Shown here piece after piece: positions 1 to 10,087 of a stretch of 64,000 nt of DNA. The first letter of the stretch is position 1, and the number at the start of each line of letters is the position of its first letter. This DNA comes from Loripinus fragilis. Lineage: Eukaryota; Mollusca; Bivalvia; Lucinida; Lucinidae. The stretch covers positions 1,426,001 through 1,490,000 of the forward strand of contig CAXHUL010000503.1 in NCBI GenBank assembly GCA_964019695.1, read 5' to 3'. A program made the translations under genes and the position numbers. Under the pieces are notes generated by a model, which searched no databases, was not told where the DNA came from, and saw only the letters and a program-made list of their open reading frames with translations.

Positions 1-588
1 CCATTATCTAGATCAATTGGGCTTGATCTGGGTCCAACTGTTTGCAAAGGTGGCAGTTATTGATACACATTACATCAGATGAATGTTGGATAGTTCAATT
101 GTACCAAACTATAAAACCTATAATAATCTAAATTTCTCTAGATAAGACATCTATTTCAACAAAAATATTACAATATTGTTGTGTGGTCTGCGAAGCATGG
201 ATGAAACATAGGGATCATGTCTCTGTCGTCGTCTTCGGCGGCTTCTGTGTCCGCCTTGTCACACTTTTGGTTTCTTATCGATAACTCTTGAAGGGATTCA
301 TTAATTTCACTCAAACTTCACAGTAGGGTCCAGTATCATAAAATACAGGTTAAGTTTGAAAAGGGGGTAACCCACAAAATTTTTGAACTGAGTTATGGCC
401 CTTTTTCAACTTATATTTTGGCTTCCGATCAATAACTTTTGAAAGGATGCAATAATTTCATTCAAATTTTACAGAAGGGTACAGCATGATAAAATACAGG
501 TCAAGTTCGAATTTGGGGTTCATCTGCAAACTTTTGACTGAGTTATGGCCCTTTTTTACTTAGGTTTAGGCTAATGCAGAAGCTATAT
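1..588. repeat. repeat-derived intergenic DNA with a duplicated ~165-bp unit
   Basis: No gene is visible. From about 255 to 560 a unit of roughly 165 bp occurs twice; each copy runs from a 'cgatcaataactyttgaa' type start to 'gagttatggcccttttt'. Similar text is common in repetitive DNA of bivalves, but I could not search for it. Confidence 0.5.
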
Positions 589-828
589 GAGCAGCGCGAC
601 ATGTGATTTCCAACGATGTGACATTTTGACAAGTGTAGACTCAGATTAGCCTGTGCAGCCTCCTTTGAAACTTAGAAACTTCAAATGATGTTCGGTCAGT
701 AGCTTAACAGTCATAGAATATTCAAGCGACTAGCAAAGACTTTGATCAGACTATGCATATGCGCAGGCTGATCTGAGGTTTTGCTGGTTGCACATACCAC
801 ATTGTTGGAAATCTTATGTCGCGGCTCA
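589..828. mobile_element. family A inverted-repeat element (MITE), copy 1
   Basis: Full-length copy of about 240 bp. The left end (gagcagcgcgacatgtgatt) is mirrored at the right end (aatcttatgtcgcggctc). The interior carries the family core with 'catatgcgcaggctgatc'. No coding capacity. Confidence 0.8.
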
Positions 829-1247
829 TATTGGCTTTTTCGTGGATAAACTTTTTATTTCTCTAAAACTATAAAATCTGAAAACTTCTCACTATAGGCC
901 ATGATTACCCAGTGCCTGTAGATAAGCATGACATTGATTAAAATTTTACCCCACCACCCTGACCCCTTAGGTTGGGTCAGTGGGGTCAAAGGTCAAATAT
1001 TTAAATTTCGCAATAACTCTGTTAGTTGTCAATATTTTTACTGAAATTTAGAGGTACAATAAATATGAAATATACCAAACGTGATTTTTTATCGAAGGTC
1101 TGGGTGGGACCCCCTGGGTGGACTTGGTGTGTGGGGTCAAAAGGCCAAATTGCAACTTTTTCAGAACATTGTCATGTTGCATATCAAATTAAAGGGAATC
1201 AGGTATGCAGCAACATGGTAGCAAATATTTTGCCTGCAGACCCCCCC

Positions 1248-1278
<31 letters not shown>

Positions 1279-1834
1279 CCAGAACATGGTCATGTTGCAT
1301 ATCAAATTAAAGGTAATCGGGAATGCAGCAAAATGTTAACAAATGTTTTGCCGGCAAACACCTACCCTAGGATCCCACCCCCACCTGGGGATGGGATCAA
1401 AAGTTCAAAATTCAATTTTTTCAAACACTTTGACCTTACACACACCCCTAGCATCTGGGTCTGGTTGAAGTCAGATATTGAAATTGTACAGAATCTGATA
1501 GTTGTTTTTTTTAATTACCACTGAAAACTATTTTATAGTCATCTAATTTTGATCTGTATCATACCCAAGGAGACCTTAGGGGTTGGAGAAATGGGATTTA
1601 TAGTTTGTGATTTAGAAGTTTCTCTAAAATAACCCTTTGCCCGGGATATAAATTTGACAAATTTGCCTTATTTGACTTCTGTTTTGGCAAGGGACACATC
1701 CGATTTTGGAATTCTAGTAATATTTTTCTCACCAAAAGAAATATGATGTTGCACATGGAAAGTGTCTGAGTGAATGAAACTCTTGCAGTGGTTACCCATT
1801 TATAGTGAACTATTTTGAACTTTATCCAACTATA
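829..1834. repeat. repeat-derived DNA with imperfect tandem units
   Basis: A segment containing 'catgttgcatatcaaattaa' occurs at about 1172 and 1288, each followed by 'atgcagcaa' and 'tttgcc', giving an imperfect tandem of about 115 bp. Flanking text with repeated 'ggggtcaaaggtcaaat' looks like further copies. Small open frames here are low-complexity (proline from poly-C) and are not believable genes. Confidence 0.5.
1241..1279 (+). repeat. poly-C tract followed by (CA)n
   Basis: About 24 consecutive C residues run directly into a short CA dinucleotide repeat. Length in an assembly is unreliable for such tracts. Confidence 0.95.
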
Positions 1835-2043
1835 TACAGTAAAACCTGTCTTAAGCGGCCACTCAAAAAGAAGACCGTAATGGTTTTCAAGACCAATTAT
1901 CACTTAATGCAGGTCAAAAGTATTGCAGAATGATCCAAGGGGAGCATTCTGCAATACTTTTGACCATCATTAAGCTACCATTTGTCATTAAGATCTATGT
2001 TTTGTCTGTTTTTGAGTGGCCACTTAAGACAGGTTTTACTGTA
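1835..2043. mobile_element. family C inverted-repeat element, copy 1
   Basis: Begins tacagtaaaacctgtcttaa and ends with the inverse, gacaggttttactgta. The arms extend inward (cggccactcaaaaa / tttttgagtggcca), then a second internal palindrome around 'gtattgcagaatg'. About 209 bp, non-coding. Confidence 0.85.
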
Positions 2044-2400
2044 TTAGGTAATAATGAATAAGTGGCTTCTTAGGTTGGCCAGTTTAACCCTTCGTATACA
2101 ATAAACTCGTAAATGACTACTTTTACAAACAATGAAGACCCAGGGTAAAGTAAAAAACAACTGCAGACAAAAATACACTATTGTTTTTTTTTAATCTATA
2201 ATCTGAAACCATTGGATATGAGCAATGGACTATACCAAGTTTATTGCATTAATCCATTATTATACAAAGGTTTCATAAATTAGTACAGGTAAATCATTGA
2301 CTGGCCTCAAAATTTGCCACTTGTATTGTGGAAAAATTCTAGTCTGAATTTTAATGATTTTTGGCAAATTGATTTAGGCTAAAACCTAAAAAAGTCAGTT
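2044..2400. other. no feature seen
   Basis: AT-rich, no long frame, no clear repeat within the window. Confidence 0.4.
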
Positions 2401-2565
2401 TTGTTTGATTTGATTCTTTACACCCCAGTCAACATTTTTTTCAGTTATTTTGGGATGGGTCTTCCTGGGTTGAACCAGTATTAATCAATAATTGATTTTT
2501 CTTGCTCAAGGACACAACCCCTCAGTCTTGAGTCAAGCATTTTACCACTTAGCCACTGGCTCAAA
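2401..2565 (-). mobile_element. SINE S1 (tRNA-headed), reverse orientation
   Basis: Reads on the minus strand from a tRNA-like head (inverse of 'gccactggctc') to a tail matching 'gtaaagaatcaaatcaaaca'. Its body contains the family segment 'gggttgaaccagta'. Diverged, without a usable B box. Confidence 0.7.
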
Positions 2566-2683
2566 TATTTAAAAGTCAGTAAATCATGGTGTATCTATTT
2601 ACTTTTAGTACTATATGTGTCTTGTGTGAGGTCAAAGTTTGGTTATGGAAAACCTTTATACATTAATCTTCTTGTCTTTTCAG

Positions 2684-4323
2684 ATCCAGCTGTAGTGGAA
2701 CAGCCCCTTGGAAAAGAACCATTCAGGGAACCTGTATCGTCTATTGCAGTTGGGTGTCAACTAGATCCTGCAGATCCATTTCTTTCAGAAGTTTTGTTTT
2801 CACCTGTTGCACTCATAATGGACTTACCTTATTTGACTGTTGGTCATTTTGAGTGCAACGGGCTTCCGTATGGTAATGGCTTGTCTGATCTCTTTTTACC
2901 TATTGCACTCAGAATGAACTTCTGTCATTGGAGTGGTAGTTATTTTGAGTGCAACATTCTACCCCATGGCAGTGGTTTAATTGATCTCCTTACACCTGTT
3001 GCAATCAGAATGGACATATACATCAATGGAGTGTTGGTCATTTTGAGTGCAACAGACTTCATTTTGGACAAGGTTTATCTGCTCTCCTTTTACCAATTGC
3101 ACTCAGAATGGACTTATCCTATCAGAGTAGTGGTCTTTTTGAGTGCAATGGGTTTCCTCATGGTCATAGTATGTTGGATCTCCTTTTACCAATTGCACTC
3201 AGAATGGACTTATCCCATCAGAGTAGTGGTCTTTTTGAGTGCAATGGGTTTCTTCATGGTCATAGTGTGTTGGATCTCCTTTTACCCATTGCACTCAGAA
3301 TGGACTTATCCCATCAGATTAGTGGTCTTTTTGAGTACAATGGGTTTCCTCATGGTCATTGTATGTCTGATCCCCGTTTACCTATTGCACTCAAATGGAC
3401 TTATCAGAGTAGTGGTCTTTTTGAGTGCAACACACTGGGCCCTAGACATATGCAGGCTGTCTAGTGCCTTTGTAGCAGAGCTGCTTGTATCTTTAATACA
3501 GCAGGCTTGGATTTTCCAGACAGATAGAATTCCTTCAACTCACTGGGACCTAGACATATGCAGGTTGTCTAGTGCCTTTGTAGCAGAGCTGCTTGTATCT
3601 TTAATACAGCAGGCTTGGATTTTCCAGACAGATAGAATTCCTTCAACACACTGGGCCTTAGACATGTGCAGGTTGTCTAGTGCCTTTGTAGCAGAGCTGC
3701 TTGTACCTTTAATACAGCAGGCTTGGATTTTCCAGACAGATAGAATTCCTTCAACTCACTGGGACCTATACATATGCAGGTTGTCTAGTGCCTTTGTAGC
3801 AGAGCTGCTTGTATCTTTAATACAGCAGGCTGGGATTTTCCAGGCCGATAGAATTCCTTCAACTCACCGGGCCCTTGACAAATGTAGGTTGTCTAGGGCC
3901 TTTATAGCAGAGCTCTTTGTATCTTTAATACAGCAGGCTTGGATTTTCCGGACAGATAGAATTCCTTCAACTCACTGGGCCCTAGACATATGCAGGTTGT
4001 CTAGTGCCTTTGTAGCAGAGCTGCTTGTATCTTTAATACAGCAGGCTTGGATTTTCCAGGCAGATAGAATTCCTTCAACTCACTGGGACCTAGACATATG
4101 CAGGTTGTCTAGTGCCTTTGTAGCAGAGCTGCTTGTATCTTTAATACAGCAGGCTTGGATTTTCCAGACAGATAGAATTCCTTCAACTCACTGGGCCCTA
4201 GACATATGCTGGTTGTCTAGTGTCTCTACAGCAGAGCTGCTTGTATCTTTAATACAGCAGGCTTGGATTTTCCAGTCAGACAGAATTCCTTCTAATTCAG
4301 AGGCAGTAGTTAAAGAGTTATAG
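2684..4323 (+). CDS. hypothetical exon or chance-open repeat array
   Basis: An open frame of 568 codons spans this interval (its first ATG is at 2617). A plausible splice acceptor (cttgtcttttcag) ends at 2683, after which the frame reads DPAVVEQPLGKEPFREPV. It then passes through a 96-bp array (32-residue period, with recurring PIALRMDL and FECNG when read in the best frame) and eight copies of a 108-bp unit (36 residues, e.g. AELLVSLIQQAWIF). Because 108 is a multiple of three and the unit has no stop in this frame, the array stays open automatically. In the 96-bp part the best repeat frame changes: up to about 3020 it is this frame, later it is the +1 frame, so a frameshift or non-coding origin is likely. 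No family recognised. Stop TAG at 4321. Confidence 0.25.
2810..3432 (+). repeat. 96-bp tandem array (about 6-7 copies)
   Basis: Units begin near 'attgcactcagaatggac' at about 3097, 3193 and 3289, a 96-bp period; older, more diverged copies lie upstream from 2810. Translated in one frame each unit gives 32 residues with PIALRMDLSHQSSGLFECNG. The last copy is shortened and runs directly into the 108-bp array at 3433. Confidence 0.85.
3433..4296 (+). repeat. 108-bp tandem array, block 1 (8 copies)
   Basis: Copies start with 'cactggg' at 3433, 3541, 3649, 3757, 3865, 3973, 4081 and 4189, exactly 108 bp apart. Differences are scattered base changes (copy 5 at 3865 is the most diverged). The last copy has the variant 'agtgtctctacagca', which also opens blocks 2 to 4. 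Confidence 0.95.
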
Positions 4324-4812
4324 CCTGAAGCAACTTAGTTGTTAATTGAGAAAATGACTGGGCAGTTTTGACATATTGGATATTTTCACATTTATTGTAC
4401 TGTGGTATTTTATAACTCCACAATAAAATGTTATAGTGTGATCTCATGTGATAATATCCATGAGCAAAAAGGTTCAACCATGTATATGTTTGACTGACTG
4501 AGTGTGGTAAGGTTACTTATCTTAGCTGCTTTCACCTTCATATTTGGGGGAGCGCAGTGGCTCTGATTTGACTGGGGAACATAGGATTTCTAGTCTGTCT
4601 CACTGTGGGAGGTGTCACTGTGTTGTGTCTTTGAGCAACATTATCCACTGCCAAGTACTGGTTCAACCAACAAAGAGTCGCCCAACATGACTGAAAATAT
4701 GTTGACTGTGATGTAAAGAATCAAGACAAACAAAAGCTTCATATTTGCTTTTCTGCTCCTACTCTTTAATTAAATCTTAAATTTTCTTTTATTTTCCTAA
4801 GGTTTGCTCAAC
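4297..4812 (+). repeat. higher-order spacer, copy 1
   Basis: Starts with 'aattcagaggcag', ends with 'ttcctaaggtttgctcaac'. The same spacer recurs at 5571-6088 and 6522-7039, so spacer plus 108-bp array form a higher-order unit. It contains a decayed S1 SINE. Confidence 0.9.
4549..4735 (+). mobile_element. SINE S1 remnant inside spacer 1
   Basis: Starts ggagcgcagtggctctgat, which has lost the A-box continuation, and ends aaagaatcaagacaaacaaa. The copies at 5823 and 6775 came with the spacer duplication, not by separate insertions. Confidence 0.75.
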
Positions 4813-5570
4813 TCACTAGGGCCATAGACATATGCTGGTTGTCTAGCGTCTCTACAGCAGAGCTGCCTGTATCTTTAATACAGCAGGCTTGGATTTTCCA
4901 GACAGATAGAATTCCTTTAACTCACTGGGACCTAGACATATGCAGGTTGTCTAGTGCCTTTGTAGCAGAGCTGCTTGTATCTTTAATATAGCAGGCTTGG
5001 ATTTTCCAGACAGATAGAATTCCTTCAACTCAATGGGCACTAGACATATGCAGGTTGTCTAGTGCCTTTATAGCAGAGCTGCTTGTATCTTTAATACAGC
5101 AGGCTTAGATTTTCCAGTCAGATAGAATTCCTTCAACTCATTGGGCCCTAGACATATGCAGGTTGTCTAGTGCCTTTGTAGCAGAACTGCTTGTATCTTT
5201 AATACAGCAGGCTTGGATTTTCCAGGCAGATAGAATTCCTTCAACTCACTTTGGCCATAGACATATGCTGGTTGTCTAGTGCCTTTGTAGCAGAGCTGCT
5301 TGTATCTTTAATACAGCAGGCTTGGATTTTCCAGACAGATAGAATTCCTTCAACTCACTGGGCCCTAGACATATGCAGGTTGTCTAGTGCCTTTGTAGCA
5401 GAGCTGCTTGTATCTTTAATACAGCAGGCTTGGATTTTCCAGACAGATAGAATTCCTTCACTTCACTGGGCCCTAGACATATGCAGGTTGTCTAGTGCCT
5501 TTATAGCAGAGCTGCTTGTATCTTTAATACAGCAGGCTTGGATTTTCCAGTCAGACAGAATTCCTTAAAA
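4813..5570 (+). repeat. 108-bp tandem array, block 2 (7 copies)
   Basis: Copies start at 4813, 4923, 5031, 5139, 5247, 5356 and 5464. Several copies carry stops in the frame that is open in block 1 (for example 'ctttaatatag' near 4980 and 'ggcttag' near 5102), and 1-2 nt length changes shift phase. This argues against protein coding across the whole array. Confidence 0.95.
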
Positions 5571-6088
5571 TTCAGAGGCAGCAGTTAAAGAGCTATAGCC
5601 TGAAGCAACTTAGTTGTTAACTGAGAACATGACTGGGCAGTTTTGACATATTGGATATTTTTCACATTAATCATACTGTGGTATTTTATAACTCCACAAT
5701 AAAATATTATAGTGTGATCTCATGTGATAATATCCATGAGCAAAAAGGTTCAACCATGTATATGTTTGACTGACTGAGTGTGGTAAGGTTACTTATCTTA
5801 GCTGTTTTCACCTTAATATTTGGGGAGGGCAGTGGCTCTGATTTGACTGGGGAACATAGGATTTCTAGTCTGTCTCACTGTGGGAGGTGTCACTGTGTTG
5901 TGTCTTTGAGCAACATTATCCACTGCCAAGTACTGGTTCAACCAACAAAGACTCGTCCAACATGACTGAAAATATGTTGACTGTGATGTAAAGAATCAAG
6001 ACAAACAAAAGCTTCATATTTGCTTTTCTGCTCCTACTCTTTAATTAAATCTTAAGTTTTCTTTTATTTTCTTAAGGTTTGCTCAACT
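5571..6088 (+). repeat. higher-order spacer, copy 2, with S1 remnant 5823-6010
   Basis: Nearly identical to the spacer at 6522 and slightly diverged from the one at 4297. The short open frame inside (starting 5780) is produced by the SINE remnant. Confidence 0.9.
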
Positions 6089-6521
6089 CACATTGGCCAT
6101 AGACATATGCAGGTTGTCTAGTGTCTCTACAGCAGAGCTGCTTGTATCTTTAATACAGCAGGCTTGGATTTTCCAGTCAGATAGAATTCCTTCAACTCAT
6201 TGGGCCTTAGACATATGCAGGTTGTCTAGTGCCTTTGTAGCAGAGCTGCTTGTATCTTTAATACAGCAGGCTTGGATTTTCCAGGCAGATAGAATTCCTT
6301 CAACTCACTTTGGCCATAGACATATGCTGGTTGTCTAGTGCCTTTGTAGCAGAGCTGCTTGTATCTTTAATACAGCAGGCTTGGATTTTCCAGACAGATA
6401 GAATTCCTTCAACTCACTGGGCCCTAGACATATGCAGGTTGTCTAGTGCCTTTATAGCAGAGCTGCTTGTATCTTTAATACAGCAGGCTTGGATTTTCCA
6501 GTCAGACAGAATTCCTTAAAA
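6089..6521 (+). repeat. 108-bp tandem array, block 3 (4 copies)
   Basis: Copies start at about 6089, 6198, 6306 and 6415. The last two copies and the following spacer closely match the end of block 2 plus spacer 2, showing a duplication of roughly 950 bp. Confidence 0.95.
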
Positions 6522-7039
6522 TTCAGAGGCAGCAGTTAAAGAGCTATAGCCTGAAGCAACTTAGTTGTTAACTGAGAACATGACTGGGCAGTTTTGACAT
6601 ATTGGATATTTTTCACATTAATCATACTGTGGTATTTTATAACTCCACAATAAAATATTATAGTGTGATCTCATGTGATAATATCCATGAGCAAAAAGGT
6701 TCAACCATGTATATGTTTGACTGACTGAGTGTGGTAAGGTTACTTATCTTAGCTGTTTTCACCTTAATATTTGGGGAGCGCAGTGGCTCTGATTTGACTG
6801 GGGAACATAGGATTTCTAGTCTGTCTCACTGTGGGAGGTGTCACTGTGTTGTGTCTTTGAGCAACATTATCCACTGCCAAGTACTGGTTCAACCAACGAA
6901 GAGTCGCCCAACATGACTGAAAAAATGTTAACTGTGATGTAAAGAATCAAGACAAACAAATGCTTCATATTTGTTTTTCTGCTCCTACTCTTTAATTAAA
7001 TCTTAAGTTTTCTTTTATTTTCTTAAGGTTTGCTCAACT
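6522..7039 (+). repeat. higher-order spacer, copy 3, with S1 remnant 6775-6961
   Basis: Third spacer, ending 'cttaaggtttgctcaactca'. The polypyrimidine run followed by 'cttaag' looks like a splice acceptor in all three copies. Confidence 0.9.
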
Positions 7040-7262
7040 CACTTGGGCCATAGACATATGCTGGTTGTCTAGTGTCTCTACAGCAGAGCTGCTTGTATCT
7101 TTAATACAGCAGGCTTGGATTTACAGTCAGAATTCCTTCAACTCACTGGGACCATAGAAATATGTAGGTTGTCTAGTGCCTCTTTGGCAGAGTTACTTAT
7201 ATCTTTCATCCAGCAGGCTTGGATTTTCTAGCTGGGTTGAATTCCTTAAAATTCAGAGGAAA
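7040..7262 (+). repeat. 108-bp array, block 4 (2 degenerate copies)
   Basis: Two copies, the first with an internal deletion near 7121 and the second diverged (ctctttggcagagttacttat). They are followed by a diverged relic of the spacer start (attcagaggaaatagttgaa). Confidence 0.8.
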
Positions 7263-7949
7263 TAGTTGAAGAGCTATAGCCTGAAGCAAGTTACTAATAC
7301 TGTAATAATATATATGTCTCCACAATATATTGTTTCAGTGTTTATGTCCATGAGCAGGAATATGCAGCCATTTATATGTGTAACAGATTAAAAGTGTGGT
7401 AAGGTTACTGTTCTTTGATGTTACTTGTTCAGGAAAACTTCTTCAACTTTGCTTTTCTTCTTACTCATGTATTTAATTAGATATTTCATAATGTTTCTTT
7501 AATTTGCTTCTGCTTTGACCAAACTCACTGGGGCTATAGAACTAATTGAGCTGCCGAGTGCTTCTTTAGCAGGGCCTCTTGTATCATTCATACAGCAGAG
7601 CTTCAGGCCTAATGTCTGATAGAAGTCCTCTGCATCCAGAGGTAACAGTTACAGAGCTAAAGCCTGTAGCAAGTTAACTGAGTACATGTCAGTGCAGTTG
7701 TTTCAAATCGGGCAATGGTTTGACTGCTTTGGAATGCTCATCACTGTTCAGTCATCAGGAAAACCTCTATATTTGTTTTCCTGATGAAGATCATTTAACT
7801 TTAAACCATTCAGTCAATTTTCAAACTCGCTTATCTTTGCACCCACAGTTAGATTAGGTTGTTGTATTTCTGAATCAGGATAATGGATCTGTAGGGTTCA
7901 GTTGAGAATCTGATGCAGTGGGATGTATTGTAACCTGTTTTGGAACTTT
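7263..7949 (+). repeat. diverged outlier of the 108-bp unit and flanking spacer
   Basis: About 7515-7680 holds a single old copy (gagctgccgagtgcttcttt, then 'tgtatcattcatacagcag'), followed by the spacer-start motif 'ccagaggtaacagttacaga'. It may be close to the ancestral single-copy state. The rest to 7949 shows nothing recognisable. Confidence 0.6.
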
Positions 7950-8715
7950 GTAGAGCAGAACAACTACAAACCATGAACTAAACCACAGTGAGGAGAACAA
8001 AAATAATGAGTTTGGAACGACTGTGAACCATGAGCTAAATGCTACAGAGAGAACATGTCTAGAACCTATTGCTGCAAACTCACAAAACAGAACGACTGTG
8101 AACCATGAACTAAATACAGAGAGATCAAGTCTAGAACTGATTGTTGAAAGTTCACAAATTGAACAGAATCACTGTGGACCATGAACTAAACACTACAGAG
8201 TGAAAAAGTCAATAACTGTTTGCTTTAAACTCACAAAACAGAACAACTGTGAACAATGAACTAAATACTATAAGTCTAGAATTGATTGCTGTTAAGTTCG
8301 CAATTAGAACTGTGAGCCATGAACTAAATACTACAGAGAGGAGAAATAAGTCTAGACATTATGCTGTAAATAGAACAACTGTGAACAACAAACTAAATAC
8401 AACAGAGGAGAAATAAGTCTAGACCTTATGCTGTAAATAGAACAACTTTGAACAATGAACTAAATACAACAGAGAGGTGATAAGTCTAGAGTGGATTGCT
8501 GTAAATAGAACAACTGTGAACAATGAACTAAATACTACAGAGAGGTGATAAGTCTAGAGTGGATTGTTGTGAATAGAACAACTGTTCACCATGAACTAAA
8601 TACTAGTTAGATCAAGCCTAAGACTGATTGCTGCAAGTTCACAAAGCAGAACAACTGAACCATGAATTAAATGCCACAGAGAAGGGAAACAGTCTAGAAC
8701 TGATAACTGTAAGTT
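7950..8715 (+). repeat. degenerate minisatellite (about 60-75 bp units, about 10 copies)
   Basis: Units share 'gaacaactgtgaaccatgaa', 'ctaaatactacagagag' and 'aagtctagaactgattgctg'. Unit length varies because segments are dropped. No open frame runs through it. Confidence 0.85.
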
Positions 8716-8803
8716 TACAAAAGTTTATATTTTTATCTTGTCAAATCCCAATGAGAATGAACCGTTTGAAGACCAGAAGTCCCTAAATGAGAATGTTCCA
8801 TTT

Positions 8804-9026
8804 GGGCCGCGATGTGAGAAAACCTGTCTTCGGTGGTTTGCGAACAACAAAGGCGCAGACCAGAGTCTGATCAGCGCCTTTGTTATTCGCTTATTTGAAA
8901 GTATCATATACAAACTTGATACTAGCGAAATTTCAATTTTCTAGGTCGTCTCTGTAGCTGAGCAGGTTGGTTTGGGTATGACCATTTCGGAAACCCTCAA
9001 GACAGGTTTTCTCGCGTTGAGGCCCA
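8804..9026. mobile_element. family B inverted-repeat element, copy 1
   Basis: Left end gggccgcgatgtgagaaaac, right end the inverse (gttttctcgcgttgaggccc is the expected form and is almost exact). Its core 'ggcgcagaccag' is shared with family A. Confidence 0.8.
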
Positions 9027-9081
9027 TTTCATCCAGATCTTCACTGTAAGATAAAATTGATCTTACAGAAATACAATATTT

Positions 9082-9316
9082 GAGCCGTTACATGTGATTT
9101 CCAACAATGTGGCATTTTGACAAATGTAGACTCAGACAAACCTGTGTAGCCTCCTTTTAAGCTTAGGAACTCAATGATGTTCGGTCAGTAGCTTAACAGT
9201 CAAAGAATATTTAAGCAACTAGCAAAGGCTCTGATCAGTCTGCGCATATGCGCAGGCTGGTCTGAGCCTTTGCGTGTCGCACATACCACATTGTTGTAAA
9301 TCTCATGTCACGGCTC
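9082..9316. mobile_element. family A element, copy 2
   Basis: gagccgttacatgtgatttc at the left and aaatctcatgtcacggctc at the right, about 235 bp. It lies about 55 bp after a family B copy. Confidence 0.85.
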
Positions 9317-9550
9317 GTTTTACAAAACAAACTTGAGGCAGATCTAGAATCTGCCTTAATGAGAATTTTACTAATTCATCCCCTTCAAATTAATATTTTA
9401 GACTTCTGCTTGGCTTAAAAAGTAAGGGAGGATGATCGGGATATACCACAATCACACACTGCAGACCAACCCACGGCACTGGGAGGAAATGACACAGAAC
9501 ATTTATAGTAACATCTGTAAGACAGTAAGAGCAAACCAACCAGCTTATCT

Positions 9551-9774
9551 TGTTACGGGCCAGGCACTCTCACCTGTCTATCTACATAAAGTAGATTTCG
9601 CATAGCTTCTAGTATATAATCAATCTCTGACAACTGCGTCAGGGAGTCGACTCTTTGGCTCAGTGGTTAGAGCATTGGACTTTTACCGGGGCGACCCGGG
9701 TTCGATTCCCAGCGATGGCACGGGAAATTTTTCAGCTATGCTTTACTTTGTTACGGCTATCATATGTCGTAAGA
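9551..9774 (+). repeat. TRIM 5' LTR
   Basis: 224 bp, TGTTACG to CGTAAGA. It includes a TATA-like 'tatataat' (9612-9619) and then the tRNA-like segment. The open frame beginning at 9655 is only a by-product of this sequence. Confidence 0.88.
9645..9725 (+). ncRNA. tRNA-like sequence with Pol III promoter boxes inside the LTR
   Basis: Box A tggctcagtgg (9656-9666) and box B ggttcgattcc (9699-9709) match the tRNA consensus and are about 43 bp apart, as in tRNA genes. The middle 'agcattggacttttacc' recalls tRNA-Lys with a UUU anticodon. The acceptor stem does not pair well and the anticodon stem is poor, so this is a tRNA-derived promoter rather than a working tRNA. The same segment is repeated in the 3' LTR (boxes at about 9965 and 10008). 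Confidence 0.7.
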
Positions 9775-9792
9775 TGGGGGCTCGTCCGGGAT
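9775..9792 (+). other. primer-binding site, tRNA-Pro type
   Basis: tgggggctcgtccgggat lies immediately after the 5' LTR. This is the 18-nt complement of a tRNA-Pro 3' end including CCA, the same site used by murine gammaretroviruses (established knowledge). Its position and length make chance unlikely. Confidence 0.88.
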
Positions 9793-9859
9793 TGGACCAA
9801 AGTTTCGCCTAAAAAGGCTTTGCGTCATCATAAATGATGACTTCTTTGAAGAGGGGGAG
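9793..9859 (+). other. TRIM internal leader with hairpin and polypurine tract
   Basis: Between primer site and 3' LTR are two inverted repeats, gcctaaaaaggc and gtcatcataaatgatgac (7-bp perfect stem), candidates for a packaging or dimerisation signal. The polypurine tract gaagagggggag (9848-9859) directly abuts the 3' LTR. Confidence 0.7.
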
Positions 9860-10083
9860 TGTTACGGGCCAGGCACTCTCACCTGTCTATCTACATAAAG
9901 TAGATTTCGCATAGCTTCTAGTATATAATCAATCTCTGACAACTGCGTCAGGGAGTCGACTCTTTGGCTCAGTGGTTAGAGCATTGGACTTTTACCGGGG
10001 CGACCCGGGTTCGATTCCCAGCGATGGCACGGGAAATTTTTCAGCTATGCTTTACTTTGTTACGGCTATCATATGTCGTAAGA
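9860..10083 (+). repeat. TRIM 3' LTR
   Basis: Same 224 bp as the 5' LTR by eye, with the same A and B boxes. Followed by the ATCT target duplication. Confidence 0.88.
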
Positions 10084-10087
10084 ATCT

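Larger units (their letters stand above)
9551..10083 (+). mobile_element. TRIM: complete miniature LTR retrotransposon with tRNA-like LTRs
   Basis: A 533-bp element made of two LTRs of 224 bp (9551-9774 and 9860-10083) that look identical base for base, around an internal part of only 85 bp. The internal part begins at 9775 with an 18-nt primer-binding site and ends with a polypurine tract at 9848-9859. The element is flanked by a 4-bp target duplication ATCT (9547-9550 and 10084-10087). LTR ends are TGTTACG and CGTAAGA, an inverted repeat with one mismatch, as in Ty3-like LTRs. There is no coding capacity, so movement would need proteins from another element. Each LTR contains Pol III A- and B-box matches. 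Identical LTRs suggest a recent insertion or gene conversion. Confidence 0.88.

Noticed and set aside
1026..1524. Proline-rich small frames
   Set aside because: Created by the poly-C tract and imperfect repeats.
5251..6519. Short frames beginning MAIDICWLSS / MAIDICRLSS
   Set aside because: Products of the 108-bp unit where a variant base creates ATG; neighbouring copies are closed or out of phase.
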